Below are positions 51,896-60,460 of a stretch of DNA of 64,000 bases, piece by piece. The DNA is from MED-G105 sp965263305. Its GTDB lineage: Bacteria > Pseudomonadota > Alphaproteobacteria > Caulobacterales > Parvularculaceae. Each line of letters begins with the position of its first letter. The first letter of the stretch is position 1. The stretch lies in NCBI GenBank assembly GCA_965263305.1, contig OZ253666.1, positions 2,852,001 through 2,916,000 of the forward strand. Direction: 5' to 3'. The position numbers were made by a program, and so were the translations under genes. The notes under the pieces are model-generated. The model ran no database searches. It was not told where the DNA came from and was given only the letters and a program-made list of their open reading frames with translations.

Positions 51896-52405
51896 ATGTC
51901 AGAGACACCATCTGTAAAAATCGATGGTACGGCGCGCCAGGTCACAGACGCGCTTTACAACATCCTAAAGCATGGCCGCGAGCACGCGGCACAATCGGAA
52001 ATTGATGAGGCCATTTACTTAAACTGGCGGCTAGCACCGGATATGTTTCCGTTTGTCCGTCAGGTTCAGATCGCGTGTGATATCACAGCACGTGGGCTCG
52101 CCCGTCTTGCTGGCGTGGAGCCGCCGTCCCGGCCTGATTCAGAAACGTCCTTTCAGGAACTAACGGATCGAGTTGATTTTACATTGGCCTTTATCGCCAC
52201 CCTTGATCGCGACGCCATTGCCTGCGATCCAAACGAAATGGTCACGTTCCCATTGCGCCAAAAAGAGGAAACAATGAGCAGGGGGGATTACTTGAACAAT
52301 TTTGTTCGCGCGAATGCTTATTTTCATGTGACCACGGCTTACGCGATTTTGCGCTCCGTCGGCGTCCCATTGTCGAAAGCGGATTTTCTGGCCCTTAAAC
52401 TTTAA
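51896..52405 (+). CDS. DUF1993 family protein
   Basis: The 169-residue product has the DUF1993 pattern: LYNILKHGREHA, then the NWRLAPDMFPFVRQVQIACD block in parts, ARGLARLAGVEPP, and a C-terminal YFHVTTAYAILRSVGVPLSKADF. Members are four-helix proteins of the DinB/YfiT-like fold, unknown in function and sometimes metal-binding. GGAGAG precedes ATG 51896, ruling out the longer frame from 51662. It is followed by cobB after 62 bp on the same strand. Confidence 0.88.
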   Translation: MSETPSVKIDGTARQVTDALYNILKHGREHAAQSEIDEAIYLNWRLAPDMFPFVRQVQIACDITARGLARLAGVEPPSRPDSETSFQELTDRVDFTLAFIATLDRDAIACDPNEMVTFPLRQKEETMSRGDYLNNFVRANAYFHVTTAYAILRSVGVPLSKADFLALKL

Positions 52406-52467
52406 TCGCCAGAGAAAATTTAACGCCGAGGCTTGACTAAGCTAGCGCTCTCACCTTCGCTAACCTG

Positions 52468-53169
52468 ATGAAAATCGTTGTTCTCACCGGTGCAGGGGTG
52501 TCTGCTGAATCCGGCGTCGCTACGTTTCGCGACGCTGGCGGTGTTTGGGCGAAATATGATTATCGAGAGGTCGCGACGCCCGAGGGGTTTGACCGAAACC
52601 CGGCCCTTGTGCATGAGTTTTACAACGCCCGCCGGCGCGGATTGGAAAGCGTTTTTCCTAATCCCGCCCATGAGGCGCTTGTCACCCTGGAGCGCGGGCT
52701 CGCGGCGAAAGGCGGGGCCTTAACCCTCGTCACGCAAAATGTTGACGACCTGCATGAACGGGCAGGATCGCAAAACATCATTCATATGCATGGCGAGTTA
52801 TTGCGCGCGGTATGCGGCGCATGTGGTGCAGGTTTTGATTGGACTGAAGACATCAGTGTAGAAACGGCGTGCCCGGCTTGTTCGGCGCGCGGCGCCATGC
52901 GGCCAGACATTGTGTGGTTTGGCGAAATGCCAAAACATATGGAGGCGATTGCCGTCGCCCTAGACCAGGCCGATATGTTTGTCGCGATTGGGACTTCCGG
53001 CGCCGTTTATCCCGCAGCTGGTTTCGTCCATGAAGCGCGGGCGGCCGGATTGCCATGTGTTGAGTTAAATTTAGAGCCATCGGACAACGCCGACGCGTTT
53101 TCCGAGGCGCGATACGGAAAAGCCGGCGAAGTTACGCCGGCTTTCGTCAATGAGCTTCTCGGTCGGTAA
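52468..53169 (+). CDS. cobB: NAD-dependent protein deacylase (sirtuin CobB)
   Basis: CobB removes acetyl and succinyl groups from lysines with NAD. The 233-residue product has LTGAGVSAESGVATFRD, TQNVDDLHERAG, catalytic His108 in HMHGEL and a zinc site from Cys116, Cys119, Cys135 and Cys138. Tyr52 and Arg55 (FYNARRR) match the residues that give class III sirtuins desuccinylase activity. GTSGAVYPAAGF and a late ELNLEPSDNAD close the NAD site. A terminator-like hairpin for the convergent ribosomal operon lies inside its last 17 codons. Confidence 0.95.
   Translation: MKIVVLTGAGVSAESGVATFRDAGGVWAKYDYREVATPEGFDRNPALVHEFYNARRRGLESVFPNPAHEALVTLERGLAAKGGALTLVTQNVDDLHERAGSQNIIHMHGELLRAVCGACGAGFDWTEDISVETACPACSARGAMRPDIVWFGEMPKHMEAIAVALDQADMFVAIGTSGAVYPAAGFVHEARAAGLPCVELNLEPSDNADAFSEARYGKAGEVTPAFVNELLGR
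53119..53144 (-). terminator. Terminator-like hairpin for rplU-rpmA, inside cobB
   Basis: A perfect 10-bp stem (53119-53128 with 53135-53144, arms AAAGCCGGCG) encloses a six-base loop. Read on the minus strand it ends in CTTTTCC. It lies 52 bp after the rpmA stop, within the coding end of cobB. On the plus strand it could also act on the cobB transcript. Confidence 0.7.
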
Positions 53170-53195
53170 GACCGCCGTTACCCAAATTCAGTATT

Positions 53196-53459
53196 CTAAT
53201 TGACGGTTTCTTTTTCCACGGAGACAAAGCGACGATTGTTCGCTTTTACGCGGAAGGCAACACGCCCTTCAACCAGGGAGAAAAGGGTATGGTCTTTGCC
53301 GATCCCGACATTTTCACCCGGGTGATATTTCGTGCCGCGCTGACGAACGATAATGTTGCCTGGAACAACGACCTGACCGCCGTATTTTTTAACGCCTAAG
53401 CGTTTGCTTTCTGAATCGCGTCCGTTACGGGACGAGCCGCCTGCTTTTTTGTGAGCCAT
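53196..53459 (-). CDS. rpmA: Ribosomal protein bL27
   Basis: The 87-residue protein is close to full family identity: MAHKKAGGSSRNGRDSESKRLGVK in sequence, then GNIIVRQRGTKYHPG. It has the basic N-terminus that reaches the peptidyl-transferase centre. It starts five bases after the rplU stop with GAGGAG overlapping that stop, so the pair is one operon. No N-terminal cleavage extension of the Firmicute type is present. Confidence 0.98.
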   Translation of the reverse strand: MAHKKAGGSSRNGRDSESKRLGVKKYGGQVVVPGNIIVRQRGTKYHPGENVGIGKDHTLFSLVEGRVAFRVKANNRRFVSVEKETVN

Positions 53460-53464
53460 CTCGA

Positions 53465-54052
53465 TTACTCCTCTTCGCCGGCAGCGAGTTTTTTCGCTTG
53501 GCCGATCCAGTCTTCACGTTCAATGCGGCCCTTGAAGGACAGCTTTTCGTCGAATTCAGCGATCTCCGCCGGGCCCCAAGCCGCAATCTGAGCGAAGCTT
53601 GTAACGCCCGCCTCATGCAGTTTCGTTTCAAGCGCTGGGCCTACGCCTGATAGTTTCTTCAGGTCGTCCCCGCCAGAAGCCGCAGGCGCAGCCTCTTTCT
53701 TAGGCGCGGGTTTTGCGGCGGCAGCGGCGGGCTTCGCGCCGCTCGCGATAATGTCAGTCACCCGCATTAGCGTAATGTGCTGGCGATGGCCTTTTTTCCG
53801 ACGATAATTCTGGCGGCGGCGCTTTTTGAACACGACGATTTTCTTGTCGCGCTTTTGCTCAACGATTTCTCCAGCTACCGCGGCGCCGTCAATAAAGGGG
53901 GCGCCAATGGTGACATTGTCGCCGTCGCCGATCATCAGGACCTTATCTAAGGTCACCGTGTCGCCGGCGTCCGCCGATAACTTTTCGATGGTGATAACGT
54001 CGTCTTTTGCGACGCGATATTGCTTGCCGCCGGTCTTAACCACTGCGTACAT
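53465..54052 (-). CDS. rplU: Ribosomal protein bL21 with helix-hairpin-helix tail
   Basis: The first 103 residues are standard L21 (MYAVVKTGGKQYRVAKDD ... RKKGHRQHITLMRVTDI). After an Ala/Lys/Pro linker (about 105-128), residues 130-195 form an extra domain, DDLKKLSGVGPALETKLHEAGVTS in parts followed by IAAWGPAEIAEFDEKL. This is a helix-hairpin-helix motif seen in alphaproteobacterial L21. It may bind rRNA or another nucleic acid; its role is unknown. AAGGAG precedes ATG 54052. It is the first gene of the rplU-rpmA operon. Confidence 0.97.
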   Translation of the reverse strand: MYAVVKTGGKQYRVAKDDVITIEKLSADAGDTVTLDKVLMIGDGDNVTIGAPFIDGAAVAGEIVEQKRDKKIVVFKKRRRQNYRRKKGHRQHITLMRVTDIIASGAKPAAAAAKPAPKKEAAPAASGGDDLKKLSGVGPALETKLHEAGVTSFAQIAAWGPAEIAEFDEKLSFKGRIEREDWIGQAKKLAAGEEE

Positions 54053-54244
54053 AGTCGACTCCTTTTGCGCGCATCTTTTTGGCGCGCCCGTCCTTTTTCC
54101 ATTCCGGGTTCATCCGCCCGGTTTTTCACGAGAGGGGGCTCTAGCGCGCCGCCACGCTGGCGTCAAGAAATCTCTTGGGGGAATCCGCCATTTTATGGGC
54201 TTTCGGGCCTTTCTGGTGGGGGCTCACCATCTTTATGGATAGAT

Positions 54245-55207
54245 ATGAACTATCGTCACGCTTTTCATGCCGGCAATCATTGTGATGTCCTGAAGCATAC
54301 GGCCCTGAGCCTCGTCTTTGCGGCGCTGGCGCGAAAGGATAAACCCTTTTTTGTCCTGGATACCCATGCAGGGCGAGGGCTCTATGATTTCGACAGCGAC
54401 GCTGCGTCGAGATCCGGCGAGCATCTGAAGGGGATCACGCCTCTTTGGACGCGTTGGGAAGGCAGCGAAAAAGGATCAACAGAGACGGCGGGGCAACCGC
54501 CGTTTACGCCTTTCGAGCCGTATTTGAGCGCCATTGACGCTGAAAATCCTTTCGGAGGCTTGCGCTGGTATCCGGGCTCGCCCGTGCTTGCTGATGGCGC
54601 CATGCGCGCGAGGGACCGGCTCCATCTATGTGAGCGCCATCCGGAAGAATACGAAGCGTTGAAATCTTGCCTGGCGGCGCGGCGCCCGGGGCATCAAAAA
54701 ACCGATGGAAAAAAGCTGCGGATCGAACAACGCGACGGCTATGAGGCGGTGCGGGCGCTCTTACCGCCGCCCGAGCGGCGCGGCGCCGTGATCATCGATC
54801 CACCTTTCGAGGCGCCGGGCGAATTCGACCGCCTCTTAAAGGCCTTACGCGACGGTCTAAAGCGCTGGGCGACGGGCGTCTTTTTCATCTGGTACCCCAT
54901 TAAGGAGACGGCCGCCTGTGCAGGCTTTGAAACCGCCGCCCAGGAAATTGTCACTGACGTCGCCGCGCCAAAAATGTTGCTATCGTCCGTTTCCGTCAGG
55001 GCGGCCGATAACGAACGCCTGTCCGGCAGCGGCGTTTTCATCGTGAACCCGCCCTATGGTGTTGGTGACGCGTTGGAGCGCGCTCTGCCCATGATGACGG
55101 CGCTTCTCGCGGCTGCGCCGGGCGCTGCATGGCGCCTTCTCGAAACCGACAGCGGCGGCGATCCGGCGTCTCATGACGTAATCAGAGATCGACATGAAAC
55201 CCTTTAG
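54245..55207 (+). CDS. rlmJ: 23S rRNA (adenine-2030-N6)-methyltransferase RlmJ
   Basis: RlmJ methylates A2030 of 23S rRNA using SAM. The 320-residue product starts with the family-specific MNYRHAFHAGNHCDVLKH. It has DTHAGRGLYD for SAM, WYPGSP, EQRDGYEAV, the catalytic IDPPFE (the DPPF/Y motif of N6-adenine enzymes) and FIWYPIK. ATG 54245 is the conserved start; the longer frame from 54020 overlaps the divergent rplU start and is rejected. Residues about 75-90 hold a small insertion rich in Gly/Ser/Glu. Confidence 0.93.
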   Translation: MNYRHAFHAGNHCDVLKHTALSLVFAALARKDKPFFVLDTHAGRGLYDFDSDAASRSGEHLKGITPLWTRWEGSEKGSTETAGQPPFTPFEPYLSAIDAENPFGGLRWYPGSPVLADGAMRARDRLHLCERHPEEYEALKSCLAARRPGHQKTDGKKLRIEQRDGYEAVRALLPPPERRGAVIIDPPFEAPGEFDRLLKALRDGLKRWATGVFFIWYPIKETAACAGFETAAQEIVTDVAAPKMLLSSVSVRAADNERLSGSGVFIVNPPYGVGDALERALPMMTALLAAAPGAAWRLLETDSGGDPASHDVIRDRHETL

Positions 55208-55357
55208 GTGCTCCCGATACAGATCGTGGCGGCGCGCGACAGGCGCGGCCGAGGCTTCAGCCAACCCAGGGCTAAATCCAGCATTTTTCGCTCTTGCCAT
55301 AGCGGTCTGCCCGCCCCTTGAAAAACACCGCCCCGCCGACTAACACCTTTTCCCCTT

Positions 55358-55447
55358 GGAGAGGTGCCGGAGTGGTCGAACGGGGCGGTCTCGAAAACCG
55401 TTGAGCGCGCAAGCGTTCCGAGGGTTCGAATCCCTCTCTCTCCGCCA
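55358..55447 (+). tRNA. tRNA-Ser (anticodon CGA)
   Basis: The 90-nt gene has an encoded CCA. The acceptor stem GGAGAGG/TCTCTCC has one G-T pair. The anticodon loop CTCGAAA gives CGA, reading UCG. A long variable arm and T-loop GGGTTCGAATCCC are typical of class II tRNA-Ser. Confidence 0.97.
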
Positions 55448-55630
55448 ATTGGAAGTGCTTCCAGAACGGCGCGCCATCAAGGCCGGTCTCGTGGGTTGCC
55501 CAAGAGTTGTTTGAGCTATCGGCCCGTAATCTGGCCATCACAACATCGGCGCAAACTGCGTAAATTGATTGTCCCGCTCGCTGGCTGACGGCAGCCTATG
55601 GTTATTAAACCGCGAAGGGGAGAATGAAAA

Positions 55631-56461
55631 ATGACGAAACGCGACGATAGCGCGGAGACGAGTTTCCGCGACTTGCATCATCAAGAAGAGGCCCTGTTAC
55701 TACCTAATCCTTGGGATGTTGGTAGTGCGAAAATCCTAGAGCGGATTGGCTTTAAGGCTCTTGCGACCACATCCGGCGGTTTCGCGTGGAGCGTTGGTAA
55801 ATTGGATGGGGCGGTGAGCTTTGACGAAAAACTCGCCCATTGCCGCGCGCTCTGCGAGGCGGTCACTATCCCCGTCGCGGCGGATCTTGGGCCTGGCTTC
55901 GGTGAGGCGCCGGAGGCGATTGCCGCGACGGTGCGCGCGGCGGCCGAAACGGGCCTTGCAGGGTGTTCGATCGAAGACGCCGCCAATCCTTATTTCGGGG
56001 GGACATATGATATGGCGCTCGCCGTCGAACGTGTCGCCGCCGCTGTTGAAACCGCGCGCGGTCTGCCGAATGATTTTGTCATCACCGCGCGCTGCGAGCA
56101 TTTCTCGACCGGTGATCGAAATTTTGACGACTGCTTGAAACGCTTATCCGCTTACGAAAGTGTGGGCGCGGATGTTCTCCACGCGCCCGGTATGATCGAT
56201 CATGCTGAAATTAAGCGGCTATGCGATGCCCTTAACAATCCCGTGAATGCGCTGGTTGGTTTCCGTCAAATGACCAGCACGGCGAAAGAACTGACAGCCC
56301 TCGGCGTTAAACGCGTCAGTCTTGGTACTGATCTAGCTCGTATCGCCTATGGCGCTGCGCTGAATGCCGCTAAGGAGTTTTTTGATTTAGGAGCGATCGA
56401 TAAACAAGATGTGGACGCACGGTCAAAAGACATTGCGCAGTCGATGATTGATGGTGGATAG
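55631..56461 (+). CDS. Isocitrate lyase/PEP mutase family protein
   Basis: The 276-residue cytoplasmic enzyme of the ICL/PEP mutase superfamily has LLPNPWDVGSAKILERIGFKALATTSGG in parts, followed by PVAADLGPGFGEAPEA with metal-binding Asp. It then has GLAGCSIEDA, ITARCEHF and GADVLHAPGM. The true isocitrate lyase loop KKCGH is absent. Relatives cleave or form C-C or C-P bonds of 2-oxoacids, such as methylisocitrate or oxaloacetate; the substrate here is open. AAGGGGAG precedes ATG 55631. It is convergent with the DUF1501 gene. Confidence 0.87.
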   Translation: MTKRDDSAETSFRDLHHQEEALLLPNPWDVGSAKILERIGFKALATTSGGFAWSVGKLDGAVSFDEKLAHCRALCEAVTIPVAADLGPGFGEAPEAIAATVRAAAETGLAGCSIEDAANPYFGGTYDMALAVERVAAAVETARGLPNDFVITARCEHFSTGDRNFDDCLKRLSAYESVGADVLHAPGMIDHAEIKRLCDALNNPVNALVGFRQMTSTAKELTALGVKRVSLGTDLARIAYGAALNAAKEFFDLGAIDKQDVDARSKDIAQSMIDGG

Positions 56462-56538
56462 CGCCTAGAAAGGGAAACGTAATCACGCCCGTCGTGCGAA
56501 TCAAACGGGTCGCCTGTAGGTATAGGCCTTCACTGAAG

Positions 56539-57987
56539 TCAGACGAAGGCTAATGGCGACGGCCCTGGCAATGTTGCGAGGCCCGGCAGGGCCGCCCCAA
56601 TCTCTGCATCGTTTAAGCCGAACCATCGTCCTAAGGGGGCTGCATATTGTTCAATGGATATGCCTGGGATAAGGCGACCGCCCCCCGCATCCTGAGAGTG
56701 ATTAAAATCATATGGCGGAATATCGCCATAGATTGCGCCGCCATTGACTGCGCCGCCGACCACTAAATGGTGCCCGCCCCATCCATGGTCAGTCCCATCA
56801 CCATTGATCGCGAGGGTGCGTCCAAAATCAGACGCCGTGAAAAGCGTCACGTCTTGTGAAACGCCAAGTTCTTGCATCGCGGCGTTGAAAGCGACAATAG
56901 CATCGTTCACCTCTCGCTGGAGGCCGGGCAAATCTTGGGCTTGGGAAGAGTGTGTGTCGAACCCGCCAAGAGCGGCGAGGAAAATCTGGCGATCCGCCTG
57001 CAGACTACCACGGATCGCGATTGTTTGGGCGATAGAGCGTAATTGGTTCCCGAGGAACGTCGTCGGGAACATGGTCGTCAAGGGTGTTAAACTCTCAAAC
57101 GCGGTGTTGAACGACTCATTGGCGTCAAACGCACTTTGGGACGCGTTGGAAAGATCCCGCGCGAGCAGATTAGTATTCGCGTCATTGGCGGCCCGGAAGT
57201 GATCTCGCAGTAACGCCTCAGCCGCCGTCGTGTCGCCTCTCAAGAAAAGGAAACGGAAATTCTCAAGCAAGTCGATTGTGCTGGCGCCGCCATCGGGATT
57301 GACTTGATAGGGGGCCGTATTCAGTCCGGTCAGGAATAATTCATTGCCGAGGCTCGTGATCGACGTGAAGTCCGAAACAGGATTTGCGCCCGAGGCGAGG
57401 GCCGCATCGCCGAAAAGCCCGCCCCACCCAAATTGGGCGCCTTCCGGGGAATTGGCTTGCCAGGTAGATTGCTGGTCGTTGTGGGAGAATAGGCGTGGGG
57501 GAACCACTGCGGATTCCGCCTCAAAACTATCGCGGTCCACGGCTTCGATAAGAGGCCCGACATTGGCGACGATGGCCGCGTCACCTGCATCGAACAAATC
57601 ACGTAACCCGGAAAAATCTTCTGGGAACGCAAATTCCCGACCGCCGAAATCACCAGCATTCGACGGCGAAAGGCTTAAAAGACGTGCACGGTCGCGGGAT
57701 GATCCGCCGGCTTGTTGGGCGTAAAGGTCTAGCAGGGGCGCTCTAATTTCCGCATATCGATCATAGGAACTTTGATCGAACGGAAGGAGTGTGTCGTGAT
57801 TATCGAGCCCGCCGAGAAGAAAAACGCATACGAGCGCTCTATACCCCGAGATATCAGCGGCGCGCGCGTTCATCGCGGCGGCGCCGGCGCCTAAGCCGCC
57901 AAGCAAGACGCGTTGCGAAAGAGGCGCAATGGCGCTGGCGCTAGCGCTCCTCAGGAAGGATCGGCGGTTGAATTGTTTGTTTCTCAT
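56539..57987 (-). CDS. DUF1501 protein with Tat-type signal
   Basis: The 482-residue product starts MRNKQFNRRSFLRSASASA, a Tat signal with the twin arginine at 8-9. The DUF1501 domain follows: ALVCVFLLGGLDNHDTLLP, FSHNDQQSTWQ, LAALGGFDTHSSQ, DVTLFTASDFGRT, GTDHGWGGHHLVVGGAV. The fold is alkaline-phosphatase/sulfatase-like, but function is unknown. ATG 57987 has GAGG upstream; the GTG at 57996 lies within that site. It lies 21 bp after the DUF1800 gene, and the two form the well-known DUF1800-DUF1501 pair. Confidence 0.9.
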   Translation of the reverse strand: MRNKQFNRRSFLRSASASAIAPLSQRVLLGGLGAGAAAMNARAADISGYRALVCVFLLGGLDNHDTLLPFDQSSYDRYAEIRAPLLDLYAQQAGGSSRDRARLLSLSPSNAGDFGGREFAFPEDFSGLRDLFDAGDAAIVANVGPLIEAVDRDSFEAESAVVPPRLFSHNDQQSTWQANSPEGAQFGWGGLFGDAALASGANPVSDFTSITSLGNELFLTGLNTAPYQVNPDGGASTIDLLENFRFLFLRGDTTAAEALLRDHFRAANDANTNLLARDLSNASQSAFDANESFNTAFESLTPLTTMFPTTFLGNQLRSIAQTIAIRGSLQADRQIFLAALGGFDTHSSQAQDLPGLQREVNDAIVAFNAAMQELGVSQDVTLFTASDFGRTLAINGDGTDHGWGGHHLVVGGAVNGGAIYGDIPPYDFNHSQDAGGGRLIPGISIEQYAAPLGRWFGLNDAEIGAALPGLATLPGPSPLAFV

Positions 57988-58008
57988 GTTCCTCACCCTG
58001 ATCGCTAA

Positions 58009-59910
58009 TTAGCGTTGCACTAAGTAATCTGTAGAGGTCATCATCATTAAGACGCCAAGTTCTACCCTAGCGTTGGCGCCATCAAACTCTGGATCAAAAT
58101 CGACGCTGAGCGGCACTTCCATCAACGTTTGCTCGATCAAGGAACGCGTCTCTGGCGTCAAGGTCCCAAAGGTGAGTAATTCATCGAGCCGCGTCACCAG
58201 TGCAGCGGGGTCATCTGCTAACGGTGTTAGGGTTGAGTAATCAGGGATGAACGTATCTGCGAAGGCCCCGAAATCCGGGTCGGCCGGATCGAAAAAATCC
58301 TGATTCAATGCGCCAGCGAAGAAGGTGATGAAATTGATGTATCCCGGAATGGAGCTCGCATTTGTGATCTGCAGTTCAGGCGCGGTGTTGCCTTCAGCCC
58401 CCGTTAACGTGCCGGGCGCGACATAGCCTGGACGATAGAAATTGAAAACGGACGGGGCGCGGTAGGGGTGTTGATTGAGTGCGTCAGAGCCACTGGCGTT
58501 AAAGAGCGAAAACGAAAAACGGGGGTCCGGGTTCGACACGTCAAAGGCCCGCGCCCAATTTACAAAGCGGATTACCGGCTCGCGCAATTTGCCGAAATCA
58601 TTATCGGCGGCGGCGACCGTATCGCGCGCTTCAAGGTCGAACAAAATAGCGGCAATTGTTGCGGCAAGATCGCCGCGCGCGCCGGTCCCGACTGTTCGGC
58701 CGTCCGGCAGGGCAAAGCTTCCGCTCTCAAATGCGGTGACCACCCGCGCCACATAGGCAGGGTCCGGATCACTGGTGACGAAGCGTTGGATCAACTGTCG
58801 ACAAACAAAAGGCGGCAAGCTCGGCTGAGCAAAGAGATGGTCAAGCGCCATGTCGATACTTTCCACCGGCCCGGTATTGGCCGGGATCGTCAAGCCGAGG
58901 AATGTTTTTTCAATATCAGCGTGAAATTCGGGGAACGCCGCCATGGGGGAGGCGATGACAGCATCGTCGATGTTACCAAAGTCAAAAAAGAAATTAGCCA
59001 CATCAAAACTTAATCCAGTGAAAACGGAGGCCAGGCCGGTAACATCGGCATTCGTATACGTTTCAATTTGCTGGCCGGAACCATCTAATACAGGTTCGCC
59101 GTCTGGCCCCAACTCCACCAATCCAATGGTGAAGAGCTGCATGATTTCACGGGCGTAGTTTTCATCAGGGACCCGCCCTGTCAAAGGATCGCCAGGGAGG
59201 TTTTGCAAATAGGTCAGGTAGACGCCCATCGCCGTAGAATAGGTCACTTCCTCCATGATATCCCGGTAATTACCAAGAGCGTTCCGGGCTAGGATATCCA
59301 TAAACGCTGCGATGGCGACCGGCTGCTGGGAGAGCTCGCTGCTGAATGTATTGGACACAACAAAGATTTGGGATAACGCAAACGCCATGCGTTGGCGCAG
59401 CTGATCTTCACCGGTTACCGCGTTTATCCAAAACGAAAAGCCAGGCGTTACAGTGGCTTCGAAAGATAAGTCACCTTCCTCATTGCGTGCATCGGGCGCC
59501 GCGAGCTGTTCGGTGACATACGGAAGATTGAGACTGGTGGCGGCCGCCAGCTGGTCCATGAACCAATCCGATGCGCTTGTCTCCGGCAGAGTGTCGAGGT
59601 CCGCCGGGGAGGGGCCGAATGTGGCTTGGGTTAAAAAGCGCCCTGTTGACGCCATCGTGTCGAAGGTTTGATCCTGCGTCGTCGGGGGTGGTGTCGGCGT
59701 CGGTGTTGGTGCCGGAGGCGTATCGGCAACAGGGCTAGGAGCTGGCGACGATGACCCTCCATCGCTACAAGCAGCGAGCGTTAGGACGGCGAGCGCAAAA
59801 AGGCAGTTCAGGCGCTTGCTTCCTGAGGGGCGTGACCATTCGGTGGTCGCTCGTCGTTTCTCGTTCTCAGGATGAGTTGTTATTGCAAATCGGCGCGTGA
59901 CAAACGTCAT
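58009..59910 (-). CDS. DUF1800 lipoprotein
   Basis: The 633-residue product has a long n-region, a hydrophobic stretch (CLFALAVLTLAAC) with the lipobox ending at Cys48, and a Pro/Thr-rich linker (about 52-80). The DUF1800 domain follows from about 85: RFLTQATFGPSPADLDTL, the WINAVTGEDQLRQRMAFALSQIFVVS block in parts, ENYAREIMQLFTIGL, and NQHPYRAPSVFNFYRPGY. The function is unknown; the paired DUF1501 gene follows on the same transcript. It is probably anchored in the periplasm. Confidence 0.9.
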   Translation of the reverse strand: MTFVTRRFAITTHPENEKRRATTEWSRPSGSKRLNCLFALAVLTLAACSDGGSSSPAPSPVADTPPAPTPTPTPPPTTQDQTFDTMASTGRFLTQATFGPSPADLDTLPETSASDWFMDQLAAATSLNLPYVTEQLAAPDARNEEGDLSFEATVTPGFSFWINAVTGEDQLRQRMAFALSQIFVVSNTFSSELSQQPVAIAAFMDILARNALGNYRDIMEEVTYSTAMGVYLTYLQNLPGDPLTGRVPDENYAREIMQLFTIGLVELGPDGEPVLDGSGQQIETYTNADVTGLASVFTGLSFDVANFFFDFGNIDDAVIASPMAAFPEFHADIEKTFLGLTIPANTGPVESIDMALDHLFAQPSLPPFVCRQLIQRFVTSDPDPAYVARVVTAFESGSFALPDGRTVGTGARGDLAATIAAILFDLEARDTVAAADNDFGKLREPVIRFVNWARAFDVSNPDPRFSFSLFNASGSDALNQHPYRAPSVFNFYRPGYVAPGTLTGAEGNTAPELQITNASSIPGYINFITFFAGALNQDFFDPADPDFGAFADTFIPDYSTLTPLADDPAALVTRLDELLTFGTLTPETRSLIEQTLMEVPLSVDFDPEFDGANARVELGVLMMMTSTDYLVQR

Positions 59911-60460
59911 GATCGTTGAGCTCCCGAATTCTCAAATTTCCAGTTTGATCCAGAAATGATGCCTGCCTGTTCAACAATCTGAAATACGGATCAAAACTGT
60001 CGAAACCGTAAAAACTATCTCAACCGTTGTCGATAGTTCCACGGATTTTCGTCCGTTTCCAATATAAATTTAATGACTTGGACCGCCCCGAACATCTTGT
60101 TAAGTCGCAGGTGTAATTTGTTTGTGGCGTTTAAATGATTTTCCGTTCAGCACTGCCTGCGCTTAGTAAGCGAAGCCCGATAGGGCCCCCTTTACTCACT
60201 AGGCCATCATGAAATAACTCATTAGCAAGGGGTTTTTTCGCGTTTACGGGAAATCTGGTATTCGATTTTTGCGACCACATACTAGAAATAGCGGGTTTAG
60301 CGGTCCAATCCGCCAACATGGTTGAGCGCAAGATATAGCTCATTTTGTCGCGAGTAGATCCGACCGGTTAACAAAATTTCATGAAGCCAAGATGGACGGT
60401 GCTTGCTTTTGGGCGACAATCAAGGTGCGCGCGGAAATTGCTTGCATTGGAAAAATCCCC
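59911..60460. other. Intergenic region, no gene recognised
   Basis: This 550-bp gap lies between the kinase end and the DUF1800 start. A 7-bp inverted repeat (AACTATC 60013-60019, GATAGTT 60032-60038) is the only structure seen. A 70-codon minus-strand frame at 60131-60343 has no ribosome-binding site or family and is not called. The upstream 150 bp of the DUF1800 gene should hold its promoter. Confidence 0.4.

Noticed and set aside
55272..55588. Open frames on both strands across tRNA-Ser, with EGFEPSERL and MPEWSNGAVSKT type peptides
   Set aside because: These are familiar false proteins produced by translating tRNA-Ser genes; the tRNA explains the sequence.
60131..60343. 70-codon minus-strand frame in the gap before the kinase end
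   Set aside because: No ribosome-binding site, no family, no neighbours in register. Possibly a decayed remnant, but unsupported.
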